This document shows, in pieces, positions 1-8,647 of a stretch of DNA of 64,000 bases; position 1 is the first letter of the stretch; each line of letters opens with the position of its first letter. Under the pieces are notes generated by a model. It was not told the DNA's origin. It ran no database searches and was given only the letters and a program-made list of their open reading frames with translations. Position numbers and translations under genes: made by a program. The stretch comes from an uncultured Bacteroidales bacterium (lineage in GTDB: Bacteria > Bacteroidota > Bacteroidia > Bacteroidales > Bacteroidaceae). The stretch is taken from assembly GCA_902774335.1 (NCBI GenBank), contig CACYHW010000011.1:75926-139925 (forward strand). Direction: 5' to 3'.

Positions 1-183
1 TTCCAGGCTTGCGCAATAAATAAAAGCATATTTTCCGATTGAACTTGTTGGGGTAACAATATCATATAGGACATGTACATTTACTGTTGTAGCATACTGA
101 AACAAGTTATCAAATTGCCTATGCAGATGTTTATCCAATTCTTGCCTATCAGAAGAGCAATTTATTATAGTGTAATTAACCAT
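1..183 (-). CDS. Hypothetical protein, N-terminal part (runs off the window)
   Basis: An open frame starts with ATG at 183 and stays open for 61 codons to the left edge of the window. It begins MVNYTIINCSSDRQELDKHL. It lies 36 bp downstream of the stop of the lipoprotein gene on the same strand, so the two may form one unit. Residue composition looks protein-like (charged, mixed hydrophobic), with no signal peptide. I do not recognise the family. The reading is plausible but rests on an open frame, an ATG and spacing only. Confidence 0.5.
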   Translation of the reverse strand, partial: MVNYTIINCSSDRQELDKHLHRQFDNLFQYATTVNVHVLYDIVTPTSSIGKYAFIYCASLE

Positions 184-219
184 ATTGATTGCTTTAGTTT
201 TTTCCCTTCGATTAATAAT

Positions 220-1041
220 TTATTTATTTCCTGCCCAATACTCTATTATATCATCAACATCCTTAGCCGCATCCTTGCCCCGAGCACCGTATTCTGGAGT
301 GACGTTGTCACGGAAGTCTATCAGTATGGAATCACCTTTGGCACCTTGGCCGGCCAGATGGTATAGTGTACTCTCAAAGTGCAGTTTGGCGTACTGTTGC
401 CAGAGGTCATCTTCGGGGTTGAGATAGATATTAGCCAGGTTATATATTGGCACCAATTCCATGGCAAGATCCAGGCGGCCTGCTGACGACAGGGTTATAC
501 CGTAGGACATAACCAGCGAGGGAAACGACGGTGCAACATTATGAGGGTCTCCGTATGTGATGCCGTTGATGTTCATCTGGGTGGAGACTTCGGAATACTC
601 CCAGTCTGAGAGCGTGGAATAATACTTGTCTTCATGGTACTCAATCAGGAGATCATCTACTACATCAAGAATGAACCGGGCACGGAGTTCTGATTCACGG
701 AGATGACCTTGTATGCTACCGCGATTATTGGTATCCATGAGGAAGTCTGAAGCTTTCTGGAACTGATGACGGCGGATATAACGGACAAACTGTTTCCAGT
801 CTTTCTCAGCTAACTTCCACGATTCCAGTATAAGCTCTGCCGGATATGGTTCACCGGTTTCAGGGTCTATGATTTCCGGTACACTGCTGGAGCGCTGACT
901 GATGATATCGTTATTGATGGAGTCTATCCACATTACTGTATTGCACAGCTCTTCCTGATCAAAATCTGTGTTTTGATGACGGCTGGTGCATGAGCAGATT
1001 AACAGCAATGCGGATGATATGAATAGTCCTATATACCTCAT
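220..1041 (-). CDS. Hypothetical lipoprotein, 273 aa
   Basis: The product starts MRYIGLFISSALLLICSCTS, a lipoprotein signal peptide with Cys 17 or 19 as the lipidation site, so it should be anchored to a membrane on its periplasmic or surface side. The rest is rich in charged and aromatic residues and probably alpha-helical. A fine promoter lies upstream: TTTG at 1104-1107, an 18-bp spacer, then TATCTTTG at 1078-1085 (minus strand). The family is not recognised and no catalytic motif is visible. The signal and promoter make the gene call safe; the function is unknown. Confidence 0.8.
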   Translation of the reverse strand: MRYIGLFISSALLLICSCTSRHQNTDFDQEELCNTVMWIDSINNDIISQRSSSVPEIIDPETGEPYPAELILESWKLAEKDWKQFVRYIRRHQFQKASDFLMDTNNRGSIQGHLRESELRARFILDVVDDLLIEYHEDKYYSTLSDWEYSEVSTQMNINGITYGDPHNVAPSFPSLVMSYGITLSSAGRLDLAMELVPIYNLANIYLNPEDDLWQQYAKLHFESTLYHLAGQGAKGDSILIDFRDNVTPEYGARGKDAAKDVDDIIEYWAGNK

Positions 1042-1077
1042 TATGTGTTGTTGGATGAAAGAATTAGGTTAATAGTC

Positions 1078-1107
1078 CAAAGATAGTGGATTATTGTATG
1101 TCCCAAA
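1078..1107 (-). promoter_or_regulatory. Bacteroidota-type promoter for the 220-1041 lipoprotein
   Basis: Minus strand TTTG (1104-1107), 18-bp spacer, TATCTTTG (1078-1085), matching the -33/-7 consensus. The start codon is at 1041. Confidence 0.65.
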
Positions 1108-1176
1108 TTACGTGAGGACTAAAAAGTTTTGAGTTAATATGGTTTTAGGTTTGTGAACAACTAAGTTCATTGTTAA

Positions 1177-1210
1177 TTGATAACCATCAAGCCATAGTTC
1201 ATTATATTTG
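1177..1210 (+). promoter_or_regulatory. Promoter of the ADP-ribosylglycohydrolase/Nudix gene
   Basis: A TATATTTG -7 element at 1203-1210 is preceded by TTG at 1177-1179 with a slightly long 23-bp spacer. The start codon follows at 1248. Confidence 0.5.
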
Positions 1211-1247
1211 CACAAGGGGACTGTACTTTTGCCGAAAACAAACAATT

Positions 1248-2486
1248 ATGAATAACTATCTACTCAGCGAAGCCATAGGTGATATAAGCGGAATGCCCTA
1301 TGAGTTCAGAGAACGCACCAAGAACTATGCCGCTGTTAACCTGCTCAATCCAAGGAACAACTATACGGATGATACCGTCTGCACTTTTGCCTGTGCCGAT
1401 GCCCTGCTGCACGATCTTGATATGGCCAAGACGCTGCGCAAGCGGTGCCGGGATGACTTTAACCGTGGATATGGCGGCAGATTCTTTAACTGGATCATTG
1501 CCGATGAACTTGAAAAACCGTACTTCTCTTATGGTAACGGCAGCGCCATGCGTGTATCGGCAGCCGGATTCCTAGCAACAACCCCTGATGAATGCATTGA
1601 TTTGGCCAGACTGACAGCTGCACCTACCCACAACCATCCGGAAGGTATTAAGGGAGCTGCAGCAACGGCATTGGTTATATTCCATGCCTTGCGTGGTGAG
1701 AGCAAGGAATGGATACGCAGCAACATACTTAAGCTGTACTATCCGGACTGGTATATGTACTCATACGATTACATTAAGCGTGACTATGACTTTGATGAGA
1801 CCTGCCAGCGCACTGTGCCGGCTGCAATAATCACATTCCTGGAGAGCAACAGCTATGAGGACTGTCTGAAGCTGGCCATATCTCTGGGTGGTGATGCTGA
1901 TACACTGGGTGCTATATCTGGACCTATGGCATACGCCTTTTATAAAGAGATGCCAGAAGAGCTGATAAAGAACGCAAAGGCCAAGTTACCGGGGTGGATG
2001 CTGGAGCTAAGTGAAGAGTTTGACGTGGAGGTAAACAGGCGATTGGCAGCGAAAAAGACACAGACTACCTATACATACAAATATCCCAGGCCAGCAGTGA
2101 CTGCGGACTGTATGGTGATAACACGGGAGCAGCCGCAGAGGATATTGCTTATACAGCGCGGTAATGAGCCCTACAAAGGGATGTGGGCACTGCCGGGCGG
2201 ATTCATGAATATGGATGAGACGGCCGAGCAGTGTGCCAGTCGGGAACTGGAGGAGGAGACCGGACTAAAGGTGAATGAGCTGCAGCAGATAGGTGCCTAT
2301 ACGGCCGTTGATAGGGATCCGCGTGGGCGGACGGTTTCTGTGGCTTATCTGGCGGTGGTGGATGCTGCTGCTGAAGTTGAAGGGGGCGATGATGCCGCAC
2401 GGGCTGAATGGTTCCCGATAAGTGAACTGCCGGAGCTGGCTTTTGACCATGGGGAGATAATACGGGACGGATTGAAGATGTATTAA
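1248..2486 (+). CDS. ADP-ribosylglycohydrolase fused to a Nudix hydrolase
   Basis: A two-domain cytoplasmic enzyme of 412 residues. Residues 1-265 resemble the ADP-ribosylglycohydrolase (DraG/ARH) family: an early GDISG segment, TDDT-like NYTDDTVC near residue 45, and GGDADTLGAISGPMAYAFY near residue 220, which in this family carry the Mg ligands. Residues about 290-412 are a Nudix domain with a complete Nudix box, G-x5-E-x7-RELEEETGL. By family knowledge the first half releases ADP-ribose from a modified target, and the second could hydrolyse ADP-ribose to AMP and ribose 5-phosphate; the coupling is inference. ATG 1248 is chosen because the first ADP-ribosylglycohydrolase residues follow at once and a TATATTTG promoter lies at 1203; an in-frame ATG at 1170 would start upstream of that promoter. 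No obvious operon partner. Confidence 0.88.
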   Translation: MNNYLLSEAIGDISGMPYEFRERTKNYAAVNLLNPRNNYTDDTVCTFACADALLHDLDMAKTLRKRCRDDFNRGYGGRFFNWIIADELEKPYFSYGNGSAMRVSAAGFLATTPDECIDLARLTAAPTHNHPEGIKGAAATALVIFHALRGESKEWIRSNILKLYYPDWYMYSYDYIKRDYDFDETCQRTVPAAIITFLESNSYEDCLKLAISLGGDADTLGAISGPMAYAFYKEMPEELIKNAKAKLPGWMLELSEEFDVEVNRRLAAKKTQTTYTYKYPRPAVTADCMVITREQPQRILLIQRGNEPYKGMWALPGGFMNMDETAEQCASRELEEETGLKVNELQQIGAYTAVDRDPRGRTVSVAYLAVVDAAAEVEGGDDAARAEWFPISELPELAFDHGEIIRDGLKMY

Positions 2487-2548
2487 CTCTTACAACAGTC
2501 GATAGTGCATTATGCCATTCTTATGAAAATATATTTCAGTATATGGTT

Positions 2549-2579
2549 TTTGGTGGTTGTGAATAAATGAATACCTTTG
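2549..2579 (+). promoter_or_regulatory. Promoter directly abutting a start codon (leaderless mRNA likely)
   Basis: TTTG at 2549-2552, a 19-bp spacer and TACCTTTG at 2572-2579 form a textbook Bacteroidota promoter. The ATG of the next gene is at 2584, only 4 bp past the -7 element, so transcription should begin at or next to the A of ATG. Confidence 0.65.
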
Positions 2580-2583
2580 CTGT

Positions 2584-3183
2584 ATGAAAAGGCTATCTAT
2601 CAACGTATTATTAGGCCTCTTACTGCTAACTGTCAATTCTTGTTATGTTAGCAATACAATAGGCACTAACGAATCCTACCTGGATGTAGAGATTATCCAG
2701 ACTCTTGACAAGCAATCAGCATTAGCTTGGGACAAAAACTACAATGTGGTTAGAATTGATATCACTGAGGGGTTGTGTTATGACGGCAAAAAGGTAAGAG
2801 GAAAAGCTCAGTTTGTGGATACATATACATACCCCACCAAAGATTCTTATAAAACAGTGCCACGATATACGGTAACGACACAATCTGATGTAAATAGCGT
2901 AAGGAACTTATCTGTTACTATTTTCCAGACACTTAGCAAGAATGAGGCTTTAGCCTATGATGACAAGTATTCTGTCTATAAACTGGAAACTGCTGAAGAT
3001 GTATATTATGATGGAAAAAAGTACAACACTAAGTTCATCTTGACAGGCACATACACATACGAGGCAAAGGATGAAACTATAAAAACGGTACCTGTTTACA
3101 TGAAATATGCTGAAGAGAAAGAGCATTTAAAACAATTGAATGAAACTGTAGTGCATGTAAAACCAGGTAGATTGGAATGGTAA
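2584..3183 (+). CDS. Lipoprotein with two repeated modules, 199 aa
   Basis: Residues 1-20 are a lipoprotein signal ending in the lipobox VNSC (Cys 20). The mature part is an internal duplication: residues 32-95 and 108-172 share the order (hydrophobic strand)-QTL.K..AL.-DDKY-like turn, then YDGKK, then TYTY, then KTVP.Y. Each copy is probably a small beta-rich unit. Family not recognised. The gene seems to be transcribed alone from a promoter that leaves almost no 5' leader, and it converges on the 3192-3875 gene with an 8-bp gap. Confidence 0.8.
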   Translation: MKRLSINVLLGLLLLTVNSCYVSNTIGTNESYLDVEIIQTLDKQSALAWDKNYNVVRIDITEGLCYDGKKVRGKAQFVDTYTYPTKDSYKTVPRYTVTTQSDVNSVRNLSVTIFQTLSKNEALAYDDKYSVYKLETAEDVYYDGKKYNTKFILTGTYTYEAKDETIKTVPVYMKYAEEKEHLKQLNETVVHVKPGRLEW

Positions 3184-3191
3184 TAGAGAAT

Positions 3192-3875
3192 CTATTCGTT
3201 TGATATATATCGAATCCAGTTATTCCTGTAACCAGTAACATTATCTATAAGACGATATCGAAGATGTATGTGATAGTCTTCAGTGTCCGGACGCGGAACA
3301 TTGAAGACTATTTCATTATCAGTGTACCCGACACCCATATATGTACGCATCTTACCTGGATCACAGCCCACGCCCGGGGCGGTGAGCTGTATCTTGGCTG
3401 ATACGTGCCAACGGGCGGGATCATCTGTGTCCTGGAGAGAGAGACGGCAGCGCAGGAATACGGATCCTGATGAGCCTGCTGAATCTATCTGCAGCAGCTG
3501 GAGATGTGAGATTGGGAACAGCGGATACGGCTGCGGTACCGGGACATGTTCACGGCCCAGCTGGGCGAAGCCGTGATAGGCGCTGACGAAGAGGTTGAAG
3601 CCGCTGATGTGGTGCTGCTCATTGTACGGCGGACGGTGTGACGGCACTGACTTAGCTAGCTCGTTCCACTGCAGCTGGACTGAGTGATCCAGATGCTGCC
3701 AGGCAGCGATGGCGCGGAGGTGTACCTGCTGCTGGTCAAGTTGGGCTGGAGTACCGCGGAAGATGGGACGGGCCTTGCGCTTGTAGAAGCACTGACCGTT
3801 CCGGTGGAAGAAGGTTATGTTCCCTATTGAGGACCAGCAGTCCTTGATGATGGCGTTTGGTGTAAACTTGGGCAT
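3192..3875 (-). CDS. Hypothetical protein, 227 aa
   Basis: No signal peptide, so presumably cytoplasmic. The N-terminal 70 residues (SSIGNITFFHRNGQCFYKRK, then a Gln/Ala-rich helix with QQQVHLRAIAAWQ) are faintly like a Bacteroidota family of small uncharacterised proteins (DUF6266-like), but the match is weak and made by eye. The C-terminal half is rich in aromatic and beta-type residues. A perfect -7 element, TAACTTTG, lies at 3902-3909 on the minus strand, and a degenerate TGCCAA half-palindrome follows at 3919. Function unknown. Confidence 0.7.
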   Translation of the reverse strand: MPKFTPNAIIKDCWSSIGNITFFHRNGQCFYKRKARPIFRGTPAQLDQQQVHLRAIAAWQHLDHSVQLQWNELAKSVPSHRPPYNEQHHISGFNLFVSAYHGFAQLGREHVPVPQPYPLFPISHLQLLQIDSAGSSGSVFLRCRLSLQDTDDPARWHVSAKIQLTAPGVGCDPGKMRTYMGVGYTDNEIVFNVPRPDTEDYHIHLRYRLIDNVTGYRNNWIRYISNE

Positions 3876-3927
3876 GATATCAGGGCATTAGAGTTATACT
3901 ACAAAGTTACTAAAAACCTGCCAATGC

Positions 3928-4560
3928 CTATGGACAAACCGGACGAATAGCTTGACCACAACGACGATAATACTCCGAGTATCCCCTGAATTCATCGTTC
4001 AGATATAAAAAATGTGCTCCTATAGGATAATCTTTCACGACCGAACTAGACCAGTATGCGCCAAGCCAAACAGGATTGTTTACGACATCATTATCTATAT
4101 ACCCCGTAGCAGGAAGAAATATATTATGGTCTGTAAAGCCGTCCTTTATGCCCGACACGCGATATCCATTTACACCTTTAACTGTTATCGGCTTCCAAGC
4201 GCAGGACCGCAATAGTTCTTTTATCTCCGACAAAGTTGGCATACGCCAATTACCTTCTAATTTTATATGAGCCACATCATCATCAAGTTCAAGATTATCC
4301 ACTCCATCAGCAAAACCATCGTAACCTTGTTCTCTTAAATCACAGTACTTTGTTATTAAACGACCAGATCCTTTGCTGAACTTGTATGTTTCCCAACTAA
4401 AAACACTTTTGGTTTCTATCTCGCCCCAGGCATAATAGTCGCCAGCTTCTTCTGGCTTTGTAGCACCTAAATTACATGAAGCCCACTTGACGCTTAAGCC
4501 AAGGTCTACGAATTCCATATTCGTATAAGGATTTTGCTCTTTATTTCTTTTCTCCTTCAT
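3928..4560 (-). CDS. Fib_succ_major (FISUMP)-like domain protein without signal peptide
   Basis: A 210-residue protein. Residues 16-45 (MEFVDLGLSVKWASCNLGAT) and the later WRMPTLSEIKELL, PATGYI, YWSSS and QAIRPVCP blocks are typical of the Fibrobacter succinogenes major-paralogous domain found in many Bacteroidota surface proteins, which have a C-type-lectin/FGE-like fold. Those proteins are normally exported; this one begins MKEKRNKEQN with no signal or lipobox, so it should be cytoplasmic. Its promoter region carries the shared island palindrome (4614-4628) 11 bp upstream of TTTCTTTG (4595-4602), tying it to the AAA, ClpP-like and 294-aa genes. Role unknown; a binding or sensing module is inference. 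Confidence 0.8.
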   Translation of the reverse strand: MKEKRNKEQNPYTNMEFVDLGLSVKWASCNLGATKPEEAGDYYAWGEIETKSVFSWETYKFSKGSGRLITKYCDLREQGYDGFADGVDNLELDDDVAHIKLEGNWRMPTLSEIKELLRSCAWKPITVKGVNGYRVSGIKDGFTDHNIFLPATGYIDNDVVNNPVWLGAYWSSSVVKDYPIGAHFLYLNDEFRGYSEYYRRCGQAIRPVCP

Positions 4561-4594
4561 ACTATGTCTATTCTAATAGTAGTTATTTTCAGTA

Positions 4595-4628
4595 CAAAGA
4601 AAAAAACAGTCCCTGCCAAAGTTTGGCA
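4595..4628 (-). promoter_or_regulatory. Shared palindromic operator plus -7 element, copy 1 (210-aa gene)
   Basis: TGCCAAAGTTTGGCA at 4614-4628, then 11 bp, then TTTCTTTG at 4595-4602 on the minus strand. Same spacing as the copies before the AAA ATPase, ClpP-like and 294-aa genes. Regulation by the neighbouring WYL protein is inferred. Confidence 0.7.
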
Positions 4629-4634
4629 GGGACT
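4600..4634 (-). terminator. 27-bp perfect palindrome acting as terminator of the DUF262 operon
   Basis: 4608-4634 is a 13-bp perfect inverted repeat around one base, followed on the minus strand by a run of seven T. It lies 28 bp after the stop of the 742-aa DUF262 gene, as expected for an intrinsic terminator. Its core is also the shared operator palindrome. Confidence 0.65.
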
Positions 4635-4662
4635 ATCTGATTCAAAAAGACTACTATTATAA

Positions 4663-6891
4663 TTAGGTTGAAAATTCAATTATACTATTGGATAATTCAA
4701 TAAATTTCTCTTTGGCTTCATGAGGATCTATTATTACCGGATATATCCACTCTTCATTTGTTCGATTAAACCCCATTTTTTGTAAAGTGGCAGGTTTAAT
4801 TGATGGTCTTGCAGGATTCCTATCTATCCATGCTACAATTTGATAACCATCTTTCAGGACACGCATATCAAGAGTAATGTTGAATGTATAACAGATTGAA
4901 TAAAATACTGTGTCAATACCATTAGACCACACCCAGAATCCACACCAGTTACTCATATCAACCATATCTTTCTCAAACAGTTGACCTCTATGAAATAGTA
5001 AGAAACTAGCACTGGCTCTTGTCTTTTCCATCAATTCAATCACCCCATTAGCATGAACGCGTATTTGATGATCCCTAGAAAAATCAAGGTATGATGCATT
5101 GCGAACTAGAGGATAATATTGAGAATCTATGTCGTTAAAATTAGAAATGATATCATCCAGACTACCCCTTTTTATAAAGGAAACTATTTGATCACTTTGT
5201 CTTTCGAACAAAGTACGCCATTCGGTATCTGAACAGAGAGTCCAATTAGTTGCGCCAGTTGGCATAGGATAGCCTTGAACTCCAAATGCTAATAATGCGC
5301 GACGCAGTTTGTTCAGGTTCTCGTCAGGCTTATCCCATAATTCTTTAATTCTACCATAATAATAATCTAAATTATCAACTGGATCTGAATAGTCTTCTGA
5401 ATTAGAACTCCAAGTTACCATTGTTGATATTTGACCATCATATATTTTGAAATCCTCTGCTTTTGCAAACAATTCTTCAATATGATGACGCCTGGTGTCG
5501 TCATATCCATAGTCATGTATGAATGAAAGTTTCTTCCTCTCCTCATCTATATTAAAATCGGTAACATCAAGGAGTGATAATACATCTTTTGAAGGGAGAT
5601 CTTTAATCCATTGGTAAGCCCTATAAGCTGGCACTTTGAGAACTTCGTTTTGAGAATAACGAGTTACTGGCCTATATCTCCCCATGTTGTAAAAAAGGTG
5701 GTAAACTCTTTGTATTTCTACATCTGTTGCATCTTTATTATTTTTACAATACAACATTGTAGGTAGAATAGAATACAAATCCTTTTGGGTATAATGTGTT
5801 TGACGATCCGGATAAATGATTTTGGGTGTCGATAACCAGTCATAGTCCAACTCATAAATTCTTTTATAAGCACAGAACCACTCCCAAATATCATACATTT
5901 TTATAGTTATTGGGAACTTATCATCGCTTATGTCAATAGTATGATGCCATTCAGCCTCTGTTGGACTTTCTAATACCCTAACGCAATGAAGGAATGCTAA
6001 CATTCCTTCTGTGGAAGTGTCATAATCATTTAAGTGTCTATGTTGCCAAAACCACGTTTCCATTTCTTCCCAATCTTGGGCAGTGTCATGCTCAGTTATA
6101 GAGCCATCTTCATACACAATCTTGCGAATATAATCAGGACTGTTCAAAATAATAAGTGGTTTTAAATTTTGGTTTGCAGACAAAGGCTCTCCAGTTGTGT
6201 TAATTACGACAAATGTTTCTTCTCCATTTTGCCTATTTTCCATATCATAAAACAAGAACTTAAGGTGTTTTTGCAAAAAATCACCTAGCGCTTCCAAATC
6301 TTCACGCCCATCTAGACGAGTGGCTATTGTTTCCAATGCTCTAAGTATACTTAGAATTGTGGGGTCTTGATTATATGAATTGAGAAACCAGTATTGAGCC
6401 TTTATATCGTTAATTGATAAATTTGAATCCAGAAAATAATGTATTGTCAAATCGCTTAAGAAATACAGGGAGCTTTCTCGTATACCATATAGCAAATGTG
6501 GTTCTTTATCATCTTCTTGTAATTCAAAATTAGATATTAGTAATTCACGGTATTTGTTATTAACATATCTGTTTATCACACCCATAATCAGAAAAAGAGT
6601 CGTAAGACGTTGCTGACCATCACATAATTGAAGGTGATATGACTTCAATTCGTCGTAATAGCCATAAATCAATCCCATAGTGATATCATTATTAGGCTCT
6701 TGACTATAGACCCTAAAAATACTATCGAGGAACGAATCCACCAACGAGCCTTCACTATCTTTAGAATAAGGATTACCCCAACAATAATCCCGCTGAAGAT
6801 CTGGAATGATAATTTTATCATTTTCACCTGAAAAAATTTCTTTCAGGGAATATGGATTGCCAGTTATTAACCTACTCATTGCTAAAATCAT
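4663..6891 (-). CDS. DUF262 (GmrS-like, ParB-fold) protein, 742 aa
   Basis: The N-terminus has the DUF262 signature: IPDLQRDYCWG at residues 29-39 and DGQQRLTTLF at 91-100, the nucleotide-binding/hydrolysis motifs of the GmrSD-type ParB-like domain. The remaining ~450 residues show no DUF1524-type HNH motif, unlike the upstream partner. Its start overlaps the end of that partner by 20 bp, so the two are co-transcribed and probably work together. DUF262 proteins are known from type IV modification-dependent restriction (GmrSD) and other anti-phage loci; use of this pair in defence is inference from family and context. A palindrome-type terminator follows the stop. Confidence 0.85.
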   Translation of the reverse strand: MILAMSRLITGNPYSLKEIFSGENDKIIIPDLQRDYCWGNPYSKDSEGSLVDSFLDSIFRVYSQEPNNDITMGLIYGYYDELKSYHLQLCDGQQRLTTLFLIMGVINRYVNNKYRELLISNFELQEDDKEPHLLYGIRESSLYFLSDLTIHYFLDSNLSINDIKAQYWFLNSYNQDPTILSILRALETIATRLDGREDLEALGDFLQKHLKFLFYDMENRQNGEETFVVINTTGEPLSANQNLKPLIILNSPDYIRKIVYEDGSITEHDTAQDWEEMETWFWQHRHLNDYDTSTEGMLAFLHCVRVLESPTEAEWHHTIDISDDKFPITIKMYDIWEWFCAYKRIYELDYDWLSTPKIIYPDRQTHYTQKDLYSILPTMLYCKNNKDATDVEIQRVYHLFYNMGRYRPVTRYSQNEVLKVPAYRAYQWIKDLPSKDVLSLLDVTDFNIDEERKKLSFIHDYGYDDTRRHHIEELFAKAEDFKIYDGQISTMVTWSSNSEDYSDPVDNLDYYYGRIKELWDKPDENLNKLRRALLAFGVQGYPMPTGATNWTLCSDTEWRTLFERQSDQIVSFIKRGSLDDIISNFNDIDSQYYPLVRNASYLDFSRDHQIRVHANGVIELMEKTRASASFLLFHRGQLFEKDMVDMSNWCGFWVWSNGIDTVFYSICYTFNITLDMRVLKDGYQIVAWIDRNPARPSIKPATLQKMGFNRTNEEWIYPVIIDPHEAKEKFIELSNSIIEFST

Positions 6892-8635
6892 TTAGTTCTG
6901 GATATTCTTCATTAAAACACTTCAGTTCCTCATATTTTCTATGAGGTACTTGTTCCTTATTCCAAGCACTACCAGTACTTTCATCCTCCCAACTTACATC
7001 GGAAAAAATCATCGTAGTGTGAATCAAGTGGCGACTTTCAAAGGCTTCGTCATCTAGGTCTCTAAAAAAATAGTGGTTTTTCTGCCTAAAATCAGCATCA
7101 TTAAACTTAGAGTTGTCCCTTTTATAAAGCAAGACCAGATTGCCTATACAATGCTCAGATCCTTGATAGACATGTTTGTCATCAGGGCATATCCATTTCA
7201 TCTCTTCCCTCCACAATTTTATCTCATCAATTTGTTTTTCATCCAACTCTTTATCATCCCATCCAAGAGCTTTATTTTCATCGTTTCTATGGCCAATCTT
7301 TGATTTAGGATAAATGTGCTCAAGAGACCGGTCTCGTTCAATATTGAAATTAAATTTACGTCCTTTTCGCTTTTGATCTTGATTGTCTTGCTTGATGTTT
7401 TGCCTAAGAAGCCATCTATATGCGACTTCGTAGTTTTGCAAAAAGAGTAAATCACTTTCTAATGCAGTTAAGAATTCTCTACGAGCATCATTATATTTTT
7501 CAATATTATTTGAGACGATATCCTCATGGTTTACTCTTATTATTGCCCAATCATAATATCGTTTTAGTTCTTCTTCTGATTTTGTATGAGTCTCTTCATA
7601 CTGATTACTTAATGCAAAGAACCATCTAAGAAAAGCAAAACGTTGCTCAGAGCTGTTTCTGATATACAAAATAACCCCAAGGTAATTATATAATTTTGAA
7701 TTGTTATACACATCTTCTATACTCTTCTGAAGAAGTCTCATCCTCTTAAAGATTTCTTTAGATTGTTTTATGCTTTGCTCATTAAGCATTTTATCACGAA
7801 AGTCTTTAAATGAAACCCTATAATTGTTGGATATCAAGGGTAATAACCAACCGAGTTGTTTTCCTTCAGTGCGGAAGAATTTTACTATATCCTCATCATT
7901 CCACCAATGCAACCAATAGTCCCATTCACGAGCCAAGCGACTTCGCATTTCAGAATGTTCTGCTTCTAGAATTCTTTTATCCTCACGAGATGCACATCTT
8001 AATAACTCGGCCTTTATCAGTTCCTCTTCTGTCATCTTTGCCTTATTGCCATTCATCATTGTAAATACAATTTTGGCTTGCTCTTCTGGAATGATAACGA
8101 ACAAGAACTTGACTGAATCTAATATAAAAGATAGGAAATCAGTCTTGTCAAAACCATCAAGTTCTTTCTCAAATATACGGAGTGTTCGCTTGAAAAAGAA
8201 AATATCCTGAAACTCTTCTTCTTCGTTTTTTTCGATTGAATCAAAATCGACATCGCTTAGATAGTCATTAGATTGCGTTCGTATTTGATATTTTATTCTC
8301 AGCTCTCCGTCATATCTGAGAAACTTTAGTAATAGATAAAAAAATGTAGTGCGTTGTTGACCATCTACAAGATGAATGTCATAGGATTTAGTATCTCCAT
8401 GAACTGTGATTCCTTGTAAGAATACTGTTTTTTTCACTGAATAAGCATCCTTCAGCGTTCTAATTAAGAATGTGACAGAGTCTACAGTTTCGCTCTTTTT
8501 TTTCTGTCCCCAAACATATCCACGCTGATAATCAGGAATCACGAAACTACCTTTATTATTCAGTAGGCCCAGATATTCTTTTAGACTTATCGCTGTTTTC
8601 TTTATACGTTCTGATAATGGCGGTATTATTTCCAT
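6872..8635 (-). CDS. DUF262 + DUF1524 (HNH) protein, GmrSD-like nuclease, 587 aa
   Basis: A full-length GmrSD-like architecture in one chain. The DUF262 part carries IPDYQRGYVWG (33-43) and DGQQRTTFFY (91-100). The C-terminal DUF1524/HNH part carries LEHIYPK (438-444) and IGNLVLLYKRDNSKFN (497-512), the His-Asn-type metal-dependent nuclease core. By family, such proteins use NTP to cut modified DNA; the target here is unknown. It begins 12 bp after the exonuclease gene and overlaps the next DUF262 gene, giving a three-gene unit: exonuclease, DUF262-DUF1524, DUF262. Confidence 0.88.
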   Translation of the reverse strand: MEIIPPLSERIKKTAISLKEYLGLLNNKGSFVIPDYQRGYVWGQKKKSETVDSVTFLIRTLKDAYSVKKTVFLQGITVHGDTKSYDIHLVDGQQRTTFFYLLLKFLRYDGELRIKYQIRTQSNDYLSDVDFDSIEKNEEEEFQDIFFFKRTLRIFEKELDGFDKTDFLSFILDSVKFLFVIIPEEQAKIVFTMMNGNKAKMTEEELIKAELLRCASREDKRILEAEHSEMRSRLAREWDYWLHWWNDEDIVKFFRTEGKQLGWLLPLISNNYRVSFKDFRDKMLNEQSIKQSKEIFKRMRLLQKSIEDVYNNSKLYNYLGVILYIRNSSEQRFAFLRWFFALSNQYEETHTKSEEELKRYYDWAIIRVNHEDIVSNNIEKYNDARREFLTALESDLLFLQNYEVAYRWLLRQNIKQDNQDQKRKGRKFNFNIERDRSLEHIYPKSKIGHRNDENKALGWDDKELDEKQIDEIKLWREEMKWICPDDKHVYQGSEHCIGNLVLLYKRDNSKFNDADFRQKNHYFFRDLDDEAFESRHLIHTTMIFSDVSWEDESTGSAWNKEQVPHRKYEELKCFNEEYPELNDFSNE

Positions 8636-8647
8636 TGTTACAACTTT

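Noticed and set aside
3902..3933. Degenerate palindrome (TGCCAATGCCTATGG) before the 227-aa gene as another operator
   Set aside because: Only the first half matches and the spacing to TAACTTTG is 9, not 11; kept only as a weak hint.
3928..4560. Possible diversity-generating retroelement target (lectin-like fold with a variable-looking C-terminus)
   Set aside because: No reverse transcriptase and no template-repeat copy of the C-terminal sequence are visible anywhere in the window.
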